Positions 49,026 through 61,578 of a DNA stretch of 64,000 nt are shown piece after piece. Under the pieces are notes generated by a model. That model was not told the origin of the DNA and searched no databases. It worked only from the letters and a program-made list of their open reading frames with translations. This stretch comes from Strix aluco. Lineage: Eukaryota; Chordata; Aves; Strigiformes; Strigidae. Numbering within the stretch: position 1 is the stretch's first letter; the number at the start of each line of letters is the position of its first letter. Both the position numbers and the translations under genes were made by a program. The stretch lies in assembly GCF_031877795.1 (NCBI RefSeq), contig NC_133935.1:85070748-85134747 (forward strand). The letters are read 5' to 3'.

Positions 49026-52000
49026 TTCCTTCATATAGGTGTTTCCATGTGAGCTGGTCCCATCACAGTAGAGATAAGAGGAGTCTAGAGACACTCAGCT
49101 ATCAAATGCAGGTGTCCACCCAGGTTGAATAGTTTTACAGACCCCATGGACTGTATCAGCCATTGATTCCATTGATTCTACTGGGAGCTCAGACAGCAGG
49201 TTGCATGGTAACACCTACAGATTGATCCAGTTGCCTAAAGATAGGTGTCTGCCATTATCTGAGACACCCAGGGGTGTCAGAGACATCCACACAGGGCTGG
49301 AAGCTACAACACGGCACCTATGAGAGGCCTGTCCTCCTCTGCCCTGATAGCCAGAAGCCAAGCAGCATGACTTGTTTGTGCCCAGCCTGCAGAATTACCC
49401 CTACGTGTAAACACCTACTATAAGATGCCCCAATAAGTGAGCCAGATCCCAGCCCTACAAATCACGAAGACTTGCAGAATCTTTCACTCAGCCCTTTAAA
49501 TGCATTGCTGCAGAAACCTGATTAAAACATTTCCTGCCACCCTAAGACAAAATAATTTCTTAAGTTTGAATTTAAATAGGTTTTTTGGTTGCAATGACAA
49601 ATAAAGAACAGTAATAGGTGGGGATCTTATGCACAAGTAAGTGGCCAAAAATGGCCCGTGTCTTAGACAATTTAGACAGTAGATATAAGACGAGGTTGAG
49701 GAGTGCAAGGAGGCAGTGAAAGAGTACAGATTTGCCTCTCAGTCACAACCTTAATGTGCAGCTACCTACACAATTTCTAGATTTGTTTTTACTTTTTCTA
49801 TAGGAATAACAGCATGGCAGGGCAAATATGTGCCCATTTGGGGAGTATAAAGGCATGTGAGCAAAGACTTCAGGACTTCACCAAGCAATAGCTCCTCCAG
49901 TCATTTCCAGGTCTCTAACTCTCTAATTATTTTCTCCTCCAGTCTTGCTGCAGAAGAAATTCAGAGAAGATATTCCCTAAATAGATTTCATTTTTAGAGC
50001 TGTGTCATTCATAACTATACTAAGTACGACCCTTTCTGTCAAGAGACTCCAGAGGTGTCATCCCAACCCTGGGGAGGTCTATGTGGGAGGAGGGTGCAGT
50101 CCATGGTTTCAGGGCAAAGTTCTGCCTTTTGCAAGAAATGAAACTTGTTCTTCTACCTTGCCAACAGCCTCCACCTTCCCCCGTCTTCCTGACACAGCCC
50201 TTTCAACCATCTGATATACTGCCAGGACCCAGCTGTGCAATGCCCAAGAAGTCCAGCAGTGATGAGGGCTCCCAGATCAATGCTCAGACCCCAGTGATCC
50301 TCAGAGAAGCTCCCGGGGAGATGTCACCACAGGTGTCCCCAGAAAACCTCCCACCTCCTCAGGGAAGATGGTGGCAGCACCGCTGCAAGCTGACAAGAAA
50401 GTTGATTTCGCTCGGCATGTCTGGGGCGGGAGGTGGGTATCAGAAACACCCTGCTTCAGCGTTTCCAGACCAAAATTCTCAGAATTTCCATTTCAAGGGG
50501 AATTTGGAAACTCTTGGGGTTTTGTTCTGATTCAGACTGAAACCGCATTTTGAAACGACAAAATTTCCTGTGCACAAGTAGCCCTGTTTTCCAGCTTGCT
50601 TTGCTCAAAACCAAAGGTTTCTCTCTCCTCCTATTTTTAGTGTTTTCATGCTGCTCAAACTCCCTCAGTCCTTGGTGAAGTTTGGATTTAGGGCAGTGTA
50701 AGAGAAAACCAATAAAACTGAAGGTTTTTATACTCTCCTTTTTAGCCTTAAGTCACAGTGTACAGCAAAATGAAGATAATTCTATCATCGTTTTATGGAT
50801 TGGACATAGTGGCACTGAGGTGCCTTCGTAAACCAGTCTCAGTCCCAGTCCAGTGCTCTGAACATTCAGAGTAAGATCTCAAAGCTGCAGGAGAAAATTA
50901 CTGTTTGCCATTTATGCACGTAGCAGTTTGTTAAAACAAGTCTTCATTTGCTGAACTAAGAAAATGTGAGCAGGTTACTCAGAAAGAGATTAGACTCAGG
51001 TAACATAACTGGCGAAAGACATGCGGTTGTGCAATTTGTCAGAAACAGTGCAAATTTACATTATAAGCACTCTACAGAAGCCAACGTGATACTTAGAAAG
51101 CAAACATTAGTTCATAGTAGGAGACCTGATATCTTGGATCTGAAAATATTGATCTCAGTGATATCATTGTGGCAAGTGAAAAAGAAGTATCGCCAGTAAA
51201 TATCCTGAGAGTTGTGTAAAATCCTACAGACACAGCATAAAGCCTTTCAGCACATGCAGTGTTAACTCAGCATGTGCAGTGTTAACTGTCTTCCTCAGTT
51301 TAAAATTTTATCAATTCCTCCACATCCTATCTGAGATCTCCATTTTCCTTTCTGCTGAAGGTTTCCTCCAAGCCCAGTTTACAGGTGGTCTGGCAGAAAT
51401 TTTCCTCTTCCCCTTCTACTCATTTGTTACATCTGTGCAAAAATTTTCAATGACCCAGTTGTTTTGATGGTGCCATTCCCCTTTTATAAGCTCTCCAAAG
51501 ACTTTTCTGCACTGTCTCAAACCTTTAGTTCATAAATTCAGGGCCCTTCTCTTTATCCCACACCGGATTTTGCTCTAGGAGTTGCTGACCATGATCTTAG
51601 CCCTTTGATTCAAGAAAGGGCACTAAAGATCGGACAGAAGTTGCCGTAGAGATGCAAAGATCCATGATTCATTGTTCCTCCATTTAACTGGCCAACAATA
51701 ATATTTCACATATTTGGATGAAGTATCAAGAGGGAGAATTGTTTTTCAAGTCTCCAGGCTTTCCAGCTTATTTGGTGACCTTGCAACAACAATGCATAAT
51801 GTGAAAATAGAGATGATGTTTGTTTTTCAATAAACTGAACATTCCTCTCTTCTAATAGCTCCCGGCAAGATGAAGCAGTTAGGTTAATGGAAATGATTTT
51901 TTTTTTTTTTCCTTTTTGTTGATCCATGTTTAACTGAAGACAGGAAATTCCTAGTGGGACCTCCTGTGAGACTCAGGAAGGACCCTCAAGGCTTTGAGCC

Positions 52001-54640
52001 TCATTTCCCAGGAAAAAAACCTGTCCCTGCAGGGTGAGATTAAGAGACGTGCACTCCCCTGGACAACCAGCTAGAAGATCAGCTTGGCAGTGCCACAAAC
52101 AGCACATTTCATGCAGAACCACACACAGTACATTTACTGCCTACATGAAAGAGATAGCCATATCCAATAGCTTCAGTGTGTCCAACCCAGCAGATGGAGA
52201 TGGAATCTCCTTTGCCCAGGAGATGGCAAAGCCCCAGTGAGGTGCTCCCAGCCTGCCTTCCCCATGTGGCAGCCAGAGACACTCCTGCAGAGCTTTACAG
52301 ATAAACATATTGTATTTACTCTGGCAGAATGTTATAGCTGCTCAAAACCTGGATGCATCAAAGGAGTTTTGCCCAGCTGCTTTCTCAAGCAGAGTCCAGA
52401 TGATGCCACTCTCTTGAGTTTCTTGTTTTCTTCTTTTCGGGGAAAGGATGTGACAACATGTTGTTCAGATCAAGCTGTTTGAACCATTGGTGTTTTTCGG
52501 AAAGGACTAAGCAAACTGCATGATCCAGCCCTTTGCACTGAAGTGAGCTCAGACAGTGGTAGGGCCCTCTGTGAGCTGCCTGCCTGTTCAAACAACCCCA
52601 GCGGGCAAAGCAATGAGCAACAGGGCTAATGGGGTTTAGCTCCCAGCATCCCCTCACAGCTCCTGGGCAAAATCATTTTTCCTTTGTGTCTAAAATCCCA
52701 GCAATCCACTAGTGCCCAGAGCTCTTCCTGAAGACAGACGCAGAGCAAACTGCAAAATTACGTTCCCATCTCAGTGCAGCTGCATCTTCCCAGTGGACAG
52801 AAGGAGCTTCCCACCCCGCCAGGGGCACACACATGATGCATGGAGCGGCTCTGGGGTCACGAAAGGGCTGTATCCCTATTCCCCATGCATAGCCAGGGTC
52901 AGCAGAAACCAGAGAAAATCACAGATGTAAACTGTCTGGGAAGATGCTCCTGGAGCTAGTGACCATGGGGCTGGGGCAGCTCCAAGCTGGGGTGCTGTGT
53001 GAAGCACCCCTGATATCTGCTGGAAGGCAGCCTCCAAGCTGATTCATTTATTTTTTTTGGCTTCCCATGTATTTCACATATTTGCTGTGGAGGGGAGGGC
53101 ATTTCTGGGTACTGCCAGGGGAAAAGGTCCTGGGGGGGATCCCAGGGAGCTGATGGAGGGGTGACTCATGGGGGTGGTCAGGGAGTGGGGGATTCCAGCA
53201 GAGCCTTCAAAGCAGGGGTGGCAGGGCATGGGATGGGCAGTGGCGAAGACGAGTGTGGTTTCAAGCCCCAGCGGGTGTGAGGAGGCGGTTGAGCGAGCCA
53301 GAGGAAGCCCCATATACAACCCCAGAGGTGTCTGCAGAGGTCTCTCAACCTGAACTATCACTGATGGTTTCACCCCATCAGTGGTCTGTGCCAGCATCTG
53401 AACCGAGGAGCAAAAATCCATTGGGGCAGGGGACCTGGGACCACAGGGGCTACCCAGCAAAGAGGGGTGTGAGTCACATTCTTACCTTGTCCTCCTAAAA
53501 AGCAAAATATTCTCCTACCTCACTGAGCAAGACAGCTGGCACAAGCGAGTGTTATTGCTGCTCTCACTATGGCAGCTGGAGATGGCAGGAGCAGAGGTCC
53601 ACGATGCTGCCGGGCACTGCCCAGTGGTCTGCGGTGGGATCTGGTTGCCTGTGCTCAGGTATCCAGAGCCACTGGAGATGGCCTGGCCTCTGGCTGCTGA
53701 CCCAGATGGGAGTGGGTGTCCCCTAGGATCCTGCAGCAGATCAGCCAGACTGTCTGGATGCCTTGCATACATCAGGGCATCTCAAGTGGCCCAGGATGCT
53801 TCTATTTATGCAGTTGAGCCACACCTGGATCTTTGCTGGCTGCAATCAGAGCTCCGACACCCAGCACACATGGAGACACCTGCATATAGGTGTCTGACTC
53901 TGCACCTGAACCCCACCCCACGTTTCTGTGCAGCCTTCAAAGAGGTTTGTCCTGGGTGAGCGGTGAGACCCAGCAGGCTGATGAACAGCTCCTGAGCTGA
54001 GAAGTTCAGGCTCAAGCTGGTATCTCTGAAGTGAGAGAGTTTGTATGAGCCATTTGTACCATGATCCACATTGTTCATGCACATTCATAGGAAAAGTAAC
54101 TGAAGTCTGGTGGTGACATTTCTGTAGGTGTTATGGCATCTTCAGATTGTGCTTGGACACCCTACCTCCTGCAAGGATGCTGTAGGTACTAGGGCATTAC
54201 TAGTAGTGGAAAATTCAGAGGGAAGCAACTTCTGGTTTATATATAAGATGACTGTATGATCCAGCAGTGGATCAAATAATTTATATTGTAAACTACTCAG
54301 GAACTAAATTATATGGCATACATTGATTTTTTACACCCACTGAATACATTTCACAAAATCAGTTATACATAAATCTGCAGGAAAGGTTCAGAAGCAGAGC
54401 AGAGAATGAAATTATCCAACCAATGTATCACAGAAATTTATCTTTGACTGGTCAAATCTTGCTGTATATCTGATCCCTGAGCCTGGTTGTCTGACAGGTC
54501 ATCTCTGGCTCTCAAGGTGCAGGTTCCAAAAGGAAGCAAACAAAAACCTGCTAGCAAATTTACATAAACACAGTCTCTGTGTAAGCTGAGGGTAGGGAGC
54601 CTAGTGACTAGATGTGGGTTATTTCCTTCCTTCTCCTTGT
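49026..54640. other. Intergenic between IL2RA and ENDOD1-like, no gene recognised
   Basis: In mammals IL15RA follows IL2RA. I searched the plus strand for a sushi exon (four spaced Cys plus Trp) and saw none. A Pro/Ser-rich open frame (50081-50530, 149 codons) and another at 53549-53959 (136 codons) have no recognisable domain. A 20-bp near-exact tandem duplication (GCATGTGCAGTGTTAACTGT type) lies at 51250-51289. Confidence 0.5.
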
Positions 54641-55437
54641 TTTATTTATTTATAGACCTCAAGAGAGCTGGGATGATCCTCCTATGCTTAGTTGTATTTC
54701 TTCTTTCCACCTTCCTCTCTATCCTTTGCTGTTGTCACTGGCTGTCATTGGTCAGAATGTATCTGTAGGATAAACCTTACAGACCCTCAGCAATTCTTGG
54801 GCTCTTTACTTTCCTGACCCCAGGATGAATCACAGAATCACCAAATCATTGAGGTTGGGAGGGATCTCTCGAGGTCCTCTAGTCCAGACCCCTGATGAAG
54901 CAGGGTCAGCTATAGCAGGTTGTCCAGGACTGTGTCCAGTCAGGTTTTGAGTATTTCCAGAGATGGAGACTCCACAACCTCTCTGGACAACCTGAGCCCC
55001 CCTAGAGCCACCTTCCTTCCTGAGAAGGTGAGGAACAAGTCAGCAGCACATTATCAGTGATACCTAATGAGGAGAGGAAAGAACTATGATCTGTATATAA
55101 GCATGGAGAAAAAGGGAAAAAACCGTAAAGCCCCTCTAGTCTCAGTGAGAAGATCCAATTTCCTTGCCCATGGGCTGTTAACCAACCTGTCCTTCCAGAG
55201 TGGCCAGGGCAAGGACTCCTCCCTGAGAGCTCCCTCCAAGGATGGGCAGCACCAAGCAAGCCAGCTGGAGGCTCTGCTGACCTCTTTCTCCCTTTTATGA
55301 AAGGAGAAGGTGCTCTGAGAGACAGAGCTTGAAAACTGCTAGAGAAGGAAGCAGGACAGATGCTGCACAGGACACGTGGCGACGCTGCTAGTGGCAAAGG
55401 CTCCCGAGCCCTTTATACCCAGGATGTGAGGTGGGAC
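54641..55437 (-). other. Probable ENDOD1-like 3' UTR
   Basis: No polyadenylation signal is seen close to the stop codon; the first good minus-strand AATAAA is at about 54643-54653 (TTTATTTATT on the plus strand). That gives a 3' UTR of about 0.8 kb containing a short CR1. Confidence 0.4.
54826..55008 (-). mobile_element. Short CR1 3' fragment
   Basis: On the plus strand it reads GAATCACAGAATCACC, then AGGTCCTCTAGTCCAGACCC, and later GACTCCACAACCTCTCTGG: the reverse complement of the CR1 3' region. It probably lies in the ENDOD1-like 3' UTR. Confidence 0.88.
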
Positions 55438-55983
55438 TTATTCCCGGGGACAGCTGCTGTCAAACAGAGAAACCTGGTCCCTCCCGTAGAGGTGGGTCAA
55501 CATGTCCTCCAGCTCCCCCAGTGTGAGGAGCTGGACCTTGTTCTTGTCATTCTCAGCGATGACCGCCCAAGCCTTCCTGTGGTTGGTGTCCACCTCACAG
55601 CAGGCACTTGACCAGATGTGGCTGGGTTTATTAACCCTCCCCTTGGCGATATAGTTGTTCCCAGGCACGGCACCCACAATGACATAGGTGGTGTTACAGC
55701 CCTTGGTGCTCCTGATCATCGTTTGCTGCTCGTAGTTGTTCCAGGCACCGCCGTTGAGCTTCTCATCCTGGGGCACTATGTTGGTGAGGGTGAAGGTAGC
55801 CGTCCTGCTGTCGGAGTCAGAGTGATGGCTGCTGGGGTTCAAATGGCCACGGTTCAAACCCGTCAGGTTCTTGTAGTCTTGGAGGATAGCCTGGCTCTTG
55901 CTGAGTTGCTCCAAGCTGACGCTGAAATGATTTAAGAGGGTCCACTCTCTTTCCATAGTTTTGGGATAAATTGAACCCATTAG
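55438..55983 (-). CDS. ENDOD1-like exon 3 (nuclease core)
   Basis: 181 codons plus a TAA stop at 55440-55438. The acceptor ACTTGTCAAG is followed by LMGSIYPKTMERE. It holds the catalytic His, Asn and Glu and four Cys (KGCNTTY, SSACCEV, DSSCPRE). The frame is open upstream of the acceptor, but that part is not family-like. Confidence 0.88.
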   Translation of the reverse strand, partial: LMGSIYPKTMEREWTLLNHFSVSLEQLSKSQAILQDYKNLTGLNRGHLNPSSHHSDSDSRTATFTLTNIVPQDEKLNGGAWNNYEQQTMIRSTKGCNTTYVIVGAVPGNNYIAKGRVNKPSHIWSSACCEVDTNHRKAWAVIAENDKNKVQLLTLGELEDMLTHLYGRDQVSLFDSSCPRE

Positions 55984-58499
55984 CTTGACAAGTAAAGAAG
56001 AGGAAAAAGTGTTAGTATTGGGGATGGGAGTAATGGAACAGGTTTCTCTGGAGCAGGAGTCAGTGAGTGATGAGCACCCATTTTTTGTCATCTCAGTGTA
56101 CGAAAACACATGAATCAGAGAGAAATCATAAATCTGCCCCTCCCCAACAAACACAAGAGATTAAAAAAAAAAAAAAAAAAAGATTAGAATTTGACTGCTC
56201 TCGATTTGACTTGTGACCTTTGAAATCCAGCCTGCAGCCTGCGGTGGGAGTGTGGGTGGACGCATGAGACAATAAGCATTTTCCACTCCCAGGTTTGAAA
56301 GGTGACTTTGGTGAGACATGTCCCCTGCCACATCTGGTTCCCTTTCCTCCCTTCTCCACACACCACATCTGCCCAGGGCTCTCCCCTGTTCCTCCCACCC
56401 CCATTAATCACATCCAACCTTCATCACTTTCATCTAATCACGCTATCATCAGCTCTGGCCTTTGCTCTGTTCAGCCCCATTTCCACAAGAGTTCTCTCAG
56501 TATCTATGAAAGGTTTTCATGCCTTTTTTAATCCAATCTGTCAACACCCTCGTGTTTTACAAGCTTAGGGAAAACAAGCACACAGATATCCTCTTTGAAG
56601 GTTGGGTGTCTTAAGGAGTCCTTGAAGGTGGACAGGATGGGAAGAGGATGAGCAGAAGAGCTGTGGAGCCCACAGGACTCCCAGGAGAAGATGAGGAGGA
56701 CACAGCCCTTTCTCCTCCTCTCCTGCTTTGCCCCTTAATTGGGAAGAAGTATGAGTGGTTGCTGCTGAAACATCAGCATTCACCTCCTCTGACCCCATAC
56801 ACAGCAAGATGTGTCAGGAACCCTCACCTAAAGGTGAAGTGTCCCTGGGAGGACTATAGTTCATTGTGAAGATGAAGCTTTTTGCTCACTAAGCAAAAAT
56901 ACCTCAATGCAAGTGGGATCTGCTACTGCAGTGCTAATAACGTGTCTCGGAGCTGATCTGTGCCAGGGAGAACAGATGTGTTCTGTCTGCAGCATCACTG
57001 AAAATAAGCTAGAAACGATCAGTCTCTTCAAGGAGCTCACGATCCCCAGAGAGACATGGGGAACCGAAATCCTGCAAAAAGACCTCTGAAGAAAGTTAGC
57101 AAAATCACAGATTTCACAGATGGCCTGGGTCTATGGTCCAGGAGGAAAAGAGAGAAGTTTTTATCCCCTCTAAATGCGGAGGCTGCAGTGGTGCAACACC
57201 ATATTAGTTGCTTGAGTTCCTATGAGTAACAAGTCCAAATGTTTTTTTTCGTAACTATAACACCTTTCTCTTCATATTTAGGGAAACATATCTAGCCTTC
57301 CTCTGGGACAGGGCATATGGCTTTCTTCTGTGGCTCTTTTTTATCTAAATTCCCTGCTGCTACTGTGCCCCCAGCAATGACCTGAATTTCCTCTTCTTCT
57401 GTTCCATAATTTGCTTGGTCTTTTTTACTGAGGGTCTGAAGTTTGTCAGAAAGACGTTCGGGAGGGCTCTGTAGTTTGTGGAGATCTGTGTGTCTGGTGG
57501 ATCCTTCTGAACCAAGCCTGAGGCAGTGGTGGTAAGGAGCAACTGCAGGTGGATGGAGATCGTGCACTTCTGACTTGACTGATACTGATCTTACTCACTT
57601 TTCACTGCCTGAAATATCACGCAATAAATTCACCCAGTGTTAACCTAACCCTCTCATCGCCGAGTGCCTGTGCCTAGACTTTTTCACTGGGTCATCTCAC
57701 CCAGTTCTGAGTTTCTCTGCATTTCTCTCATGCCACTTACAAAGCCAAATTGACTCTTAACTGGGAGCAAATAAGCTATGTCAGGAATACAAAACAGTTC
57801 AGGGTGAAGTGGAAGTCAGAGCCCAGCACAGCTGGTCCCTCAAATGTAGCTGCTGTTGGATGTCTTTTCCCCACTGTTTAGTCCCCCATCACAGCACGGG
57901 GCAGGGAGGAGGATAATTTGACTTAATGTAATGCAAATTAATGTAATGTAACATAATTTGACTTAATGTTCCTGTAAGGTCAATGCAGAAAAACGGGCAC
58001 TTTTAGGATATGACTCATCTCATCCTCCTGCTGATGTCTCAAACTCATCAGAGGAATCATGTGGTGAAGGTGTTTGAAGTCAGATGAGATGAATCCCATC
58101 CAGTGGGTCCATTTGCATGTGTGTGTGGGTGGGAGGAAAAAGAAGTATTTGGTTAAATGCTGCAGTTATCTTTTAATGACTGGAGGGTGACGCGCTGTAA
58201 GAGAGGACACTCACCTGGGGCTCAACCAGCCACGTTTTAGGTCTCTTGCCAGGTCCAGGCTGGTAGAGGTAGGCAGAGTACACAGGAATACGCCTGGTCC
58301 TGTCGTACAGGGTGGCAAAGTAATACTGGTTCTTGTAACGCTGGCAGATCCAGGCTGGGCTCTCCGGCTCCAGGGCTTCATTTGGGGGGGTTTCCCGGAA
58401 GAAAAACTGAGGGCATGAACTTTCAAAGGATGTCACCACCTCACTACGTCCCAGCCAGAGGCAGCTCGCTGAGACCTGCAGCAGCAGCAGCAACAGCAT
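55438..58499 (-). CDS. ENDOD1-like secreted DNA/RNA endonuclease
   Basis: Two coding exons (58499-58215 and 55983-55438) join in phase 0 into 276 residues. A signal peptide (MLLLLLLQVSASCLWLG) is followed by ENDOD1 hallmarks: FFFRETPPNEAL, ICQRY, YFATLYDRTRRIPVYSAY, TWLVEPQ. Exon 2 carries the NUC (DNA/RNA non-specific endonuclease) core: LNRGHLNPSSH (catalytic His near 142), ATFTLTNIVPQ, then LNGGAWNNYEQQ (metal-binding Asn near 172, Glu near 180). This order closely matches Serratia nuclease. Human ENDOD1 is about 500 residues with C-terminal membrane segments; this protein stops after the nuclease domain, so it is probably secreted or lumenal. I chose the ATG at 58499 because it precedes the signal peptide directly; an in-frame ATG at 58580 lies upstream of a good splice acceptor. 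The substrate is not known. Confidence 0.9.
56162..56181. repeat. Poly-A run in ENDOD1-like intron
   Basis: About 19 consecutive A on the plus strand, inside the intron between the coding exons. No LINE or SINE is recognised next to it. Confidence 0.85.
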
Positions 58500-58535
58500 C
58501 GCGGGGAGGATTTCGAGTGAAGGGCTCTTGCTCAC
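58215..58535 (-). CDS. ENDOD1-like exon 2 (signal peptide exon)
   Basis: The minus-strand acceptor TTTTCCCTCCAG precedes 58535; 36 untranslated bases lead to the ATG at 58499. The coding part (95 residues) ends LVEPQ at the donor CAG|GTGAGT. Confidence 0.8.
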
Positions 58536-61198
58536 CTGGAGGGAAAATGCAGAGTTACACTCAACTTGGAGAAAGCTCATCGTGACCTGGAGTCATTTTT
58601 ATGCTTGTGGGACATGACTGGCAGAGGAGGGGACTATGAGGGACCAAGGAGGGGACAGCATCTGTCCTCCTGGATATGGACAAATCAACAGGGGAATAAG
58701 GGTGAAATCTAAAATAGGTTTTAGGTGTCTAGAGGAGACAGCAGTGGGAGAATTTAGCCCGTCTGAGGAGGGATCCAAACCCACTCCACGTCTAATCAGC
58801 TCACACAGCAAAGTTTTCTGGGAACTGAGGCATGGTGTTGGGACAAGATCACCTCTTCCAACCTACCTGTGTTGACCAACAGTTCAGCTTTTGCACTGGC
58901 ACTGTAGAAAAAAATCCTGAAGCAACCCAGGAGCTGCAAGCCCCTATATCAGAATACCTTCTGGTCTGAGGATCTTCCCACATCAAAGGACCTGCAGCTG
59001 GGCACATGCTCTGCTCAGCCACCTGCAATGCTGAACTGGGCTTTAGTCTCGCAGTGGATTTGGAAGGGAAACAACAGTGATGCTGTGCTTCCTACACGTC
59101 CCTGGCCCCATCCAAGTTCAGAAAAATATGCAGCTCTTCCGTAACTCCTCTGTGCTCACAGCAGGATTAACCTCCCCTAAAGTTAGGTCAGGTGTTTAAC
59201 CTTAAGTGGTCCAGCTTGGGGTCCTGGCTCTCAGCTGACATTAGGAAATGTGTGTCCTGCTGCTCAGCTTGCATTTTCCGAGTGTCCAACCCCAGACAAT
59301 GGACTTGCAGACACACGGATACAGAAAGAGAAGTGGCCAAGCAGATGGTAGCAGCAAGCACAAGGGATGATGCCTCTGTCTTATCAGCACCCTGGCTGCT
59401 GCTGTAGCAACGCAGACACTGAGGGGCAGCTCTTCCCATTCTTTCCAGAGAAAAGTGCTGAAAAATTCCCTGTGATGCTGACAACGATGCAGGGTTCTTT
59501 ACCTTCTTTCAGATGCACCACAGGCTTAGGGATAGCAGTGATATGCCCATTTTCATTGCTAGTCATTCGATGGAGTGGTTTTAAAATAATTAGCATTTTA
59601 AATAAGGCAGCCAGGACAAGCAGCTAAAAGGATTAATGGGAGAGAAAGCTGCTGTGGCCTCTAAAACACAAAACCCACCCTTGGCTGGGGAAGTGTCTGA
59701 GTTGAGGACTACTGAAGGCTTGAAAATTCACCTTGCACATTTTCTCTTTTCTTATTCTTTTCCCTGAGCCTCATCTATTAAATTCCTTTGGATATTGAGC
59801 TAGATATACCTTTGCTCTGACCCAAGACATCTGGTCCTTTATCTCTTTACTAGCACTGGATCAGGAATGTGATGATCAGTAAGCTGAAAACTGAGAAAAG
59901 TGAACTACAAGAAGTGACTTATTACAGAACTCTGCAGAGCATGACTGTACCTGCCCCAGGTCAGGCAGAAAAGTTACTGAAAAGTCCTTCTTTTGCACCA
60001 TCCCCTTCATGAGCTTAAAATATAACTAATTTAATATCAGATATATTGAAACCCACCTACCGTGTGAAAGGGTGGCACATAAATATTTTTATTCACAGGA
60101 CTCTGCTCGCAGTCCCGGCGTGGTAGAGGACCTTCAAATGTCTCTGCTACAGTCTGAAACTGGCTGTGACCTTAGGGCGGTTTATATATGATTTCCAGGA
60201 AGGCAGAGTTGTTAGATTTCTCAAACAGGGTTTAGAGTAAGTTTGTCCAGGGGTGGAGCCAGGACCTGTGTTTTTCCAGAGGTCTTTTGCAAGGTCATTG
60301 GTGGAGTTATGGTACTCGGCAAGCTCCCCCCCCACTCTTATGAAACAGTTTGATGTGAATTTTCCAGGTGAGTTGGCAAATGAAACTTAATTAGGCAAGG
60401 TGTTTTATGGCATTTCTGATAACCTTGAATCAAGTCTTCCCTACAGCTGTGAGCCAAACTCTGCCAGCGGGCCAAAATAAGACCTTGAATCAACCCTTTC
60501 CCAACATCACACACGAAAGAGGGTACAAAACAAACTCCCATCTGCTTGGTGCATGCTGTACTGACAGGCAGTAATTTGTAAGATAAGTGATGCTGCCAGA
60601 TCAGGTGTAAAGGAGAGCCTGGCTGCACTAGCCACCCTCAGATCAGGAGGGGACTCTGCCTCCAGCATCTTCAGTGCATCTTGTATAACCTTTGTCAGAC
60701 TCCTGTGCAGGCAGGGACATTCAGATACAACCCAATACCTGGTGTTTGCTCTTAGTTAACCAAGACCTTGCTGAAGCCTAGGCAATAATTCATCCCCAAA
60801 GAGATGTGCCAGATAGGCATGAGAAATTGCAATCATCTAGGCGAGTAATGAAAAAAAACATGACAGAATCTGTTTTCCTGCAATTGGACATCTAAGTTCA
60901 CCATCCCTGTACATCTGTTCCCAAGGCTTCCCATGCTGATCGTTCCTCTGCAGCATCCTTGGCCAGGTTCAACATTTGGCTGGGGCAGCAGGTGAGCAGC
61001 AGGAACACTCCCACCACTTCAGAGCACCCCACCAGGTTTTGGTGACTTTTCCAGATGGGTGACACATTGCCAGAGCTGCTGAGGGCTTCAGATCTAGTGG
61101 GATCACCTCCTGGGTGTGCCAGTTCATAGTACTTTATTCCCTTTGGGAATAGCATTCCTTCTTTGAGGTTTTGATCCAAGCATCACCAAAAGTGATAT

Positions 61199-61214
61199 TT
61201 TTTTTTTTTTTTTC
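61199..61214. repeat. Poly-T run
   Basis: 16 consecutive T in intronic sequence of the ENDOD1-like gene as modelled. Confidence 0.85.
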
Positions 61215-61450
61215 CTGGACCCCACCTGATTTTATTATTTTTTCAAAGAGCAGGGATTAGCTCATATGATGACAATTTCCAAGCTACTTCCAGTCTCTTC
61301 TGCCTGTAAGTGTCTCTCATATTCTCCAGATCTTTACTTTTCTATGATTGAGTTTCTTTCACAAGTCATTCCTTCTGTCCTTGCCCTCCTTAACATAAAA
61401 TATTAAAGAGCTGCAAAATACAGTGCATGCACAAACTCTCATTTTCTCCT

Positions 61451-61468
61451 GGGGGGGGGGGGGGGGGG
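61451..61468. repeat. Poly-G run of 18
   Basis: 18 consecutive G on the plus strand, about 110 bases downstream (in the gene's sense) of the candidate ENDOD1-like first exon. Such runs can form G-quadruplexes and are prone to length error. Confidence 0.85.
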
Positions 61469-61578
61469 ATGTTAGAGCTCTGCAACTTCAGCCCACCCTT
61501 TGTCTGATCTACTTATTCTGAAGTTAAGGAAACACTTTCAATATTGCAGTCAATGGTGAGAAAGGAGCAAGAGCTTAC

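Noticed and set aside
50081-50530. 149-codon Pro/Ser-rich frame considered as an IL15RA stalk
   Set aside because: No sushi exon upstream, no clean phase-1 splice sites and no following membrane exon in the correct phase.
53549-53959. 136-codon plus-strand frame before the ENDOD1-like 3' end
   Set aside because: Cys content is high but spacing does not fit sushi or other known receptor modules; probably chance in GC-richer DNA.
58500-58580. Upstream in-frame ATG as ENDOD1-like start
   Set aside because: It would place a polar stretch before the signal peptide, and a good splice acceptor lies between the two ATGs.
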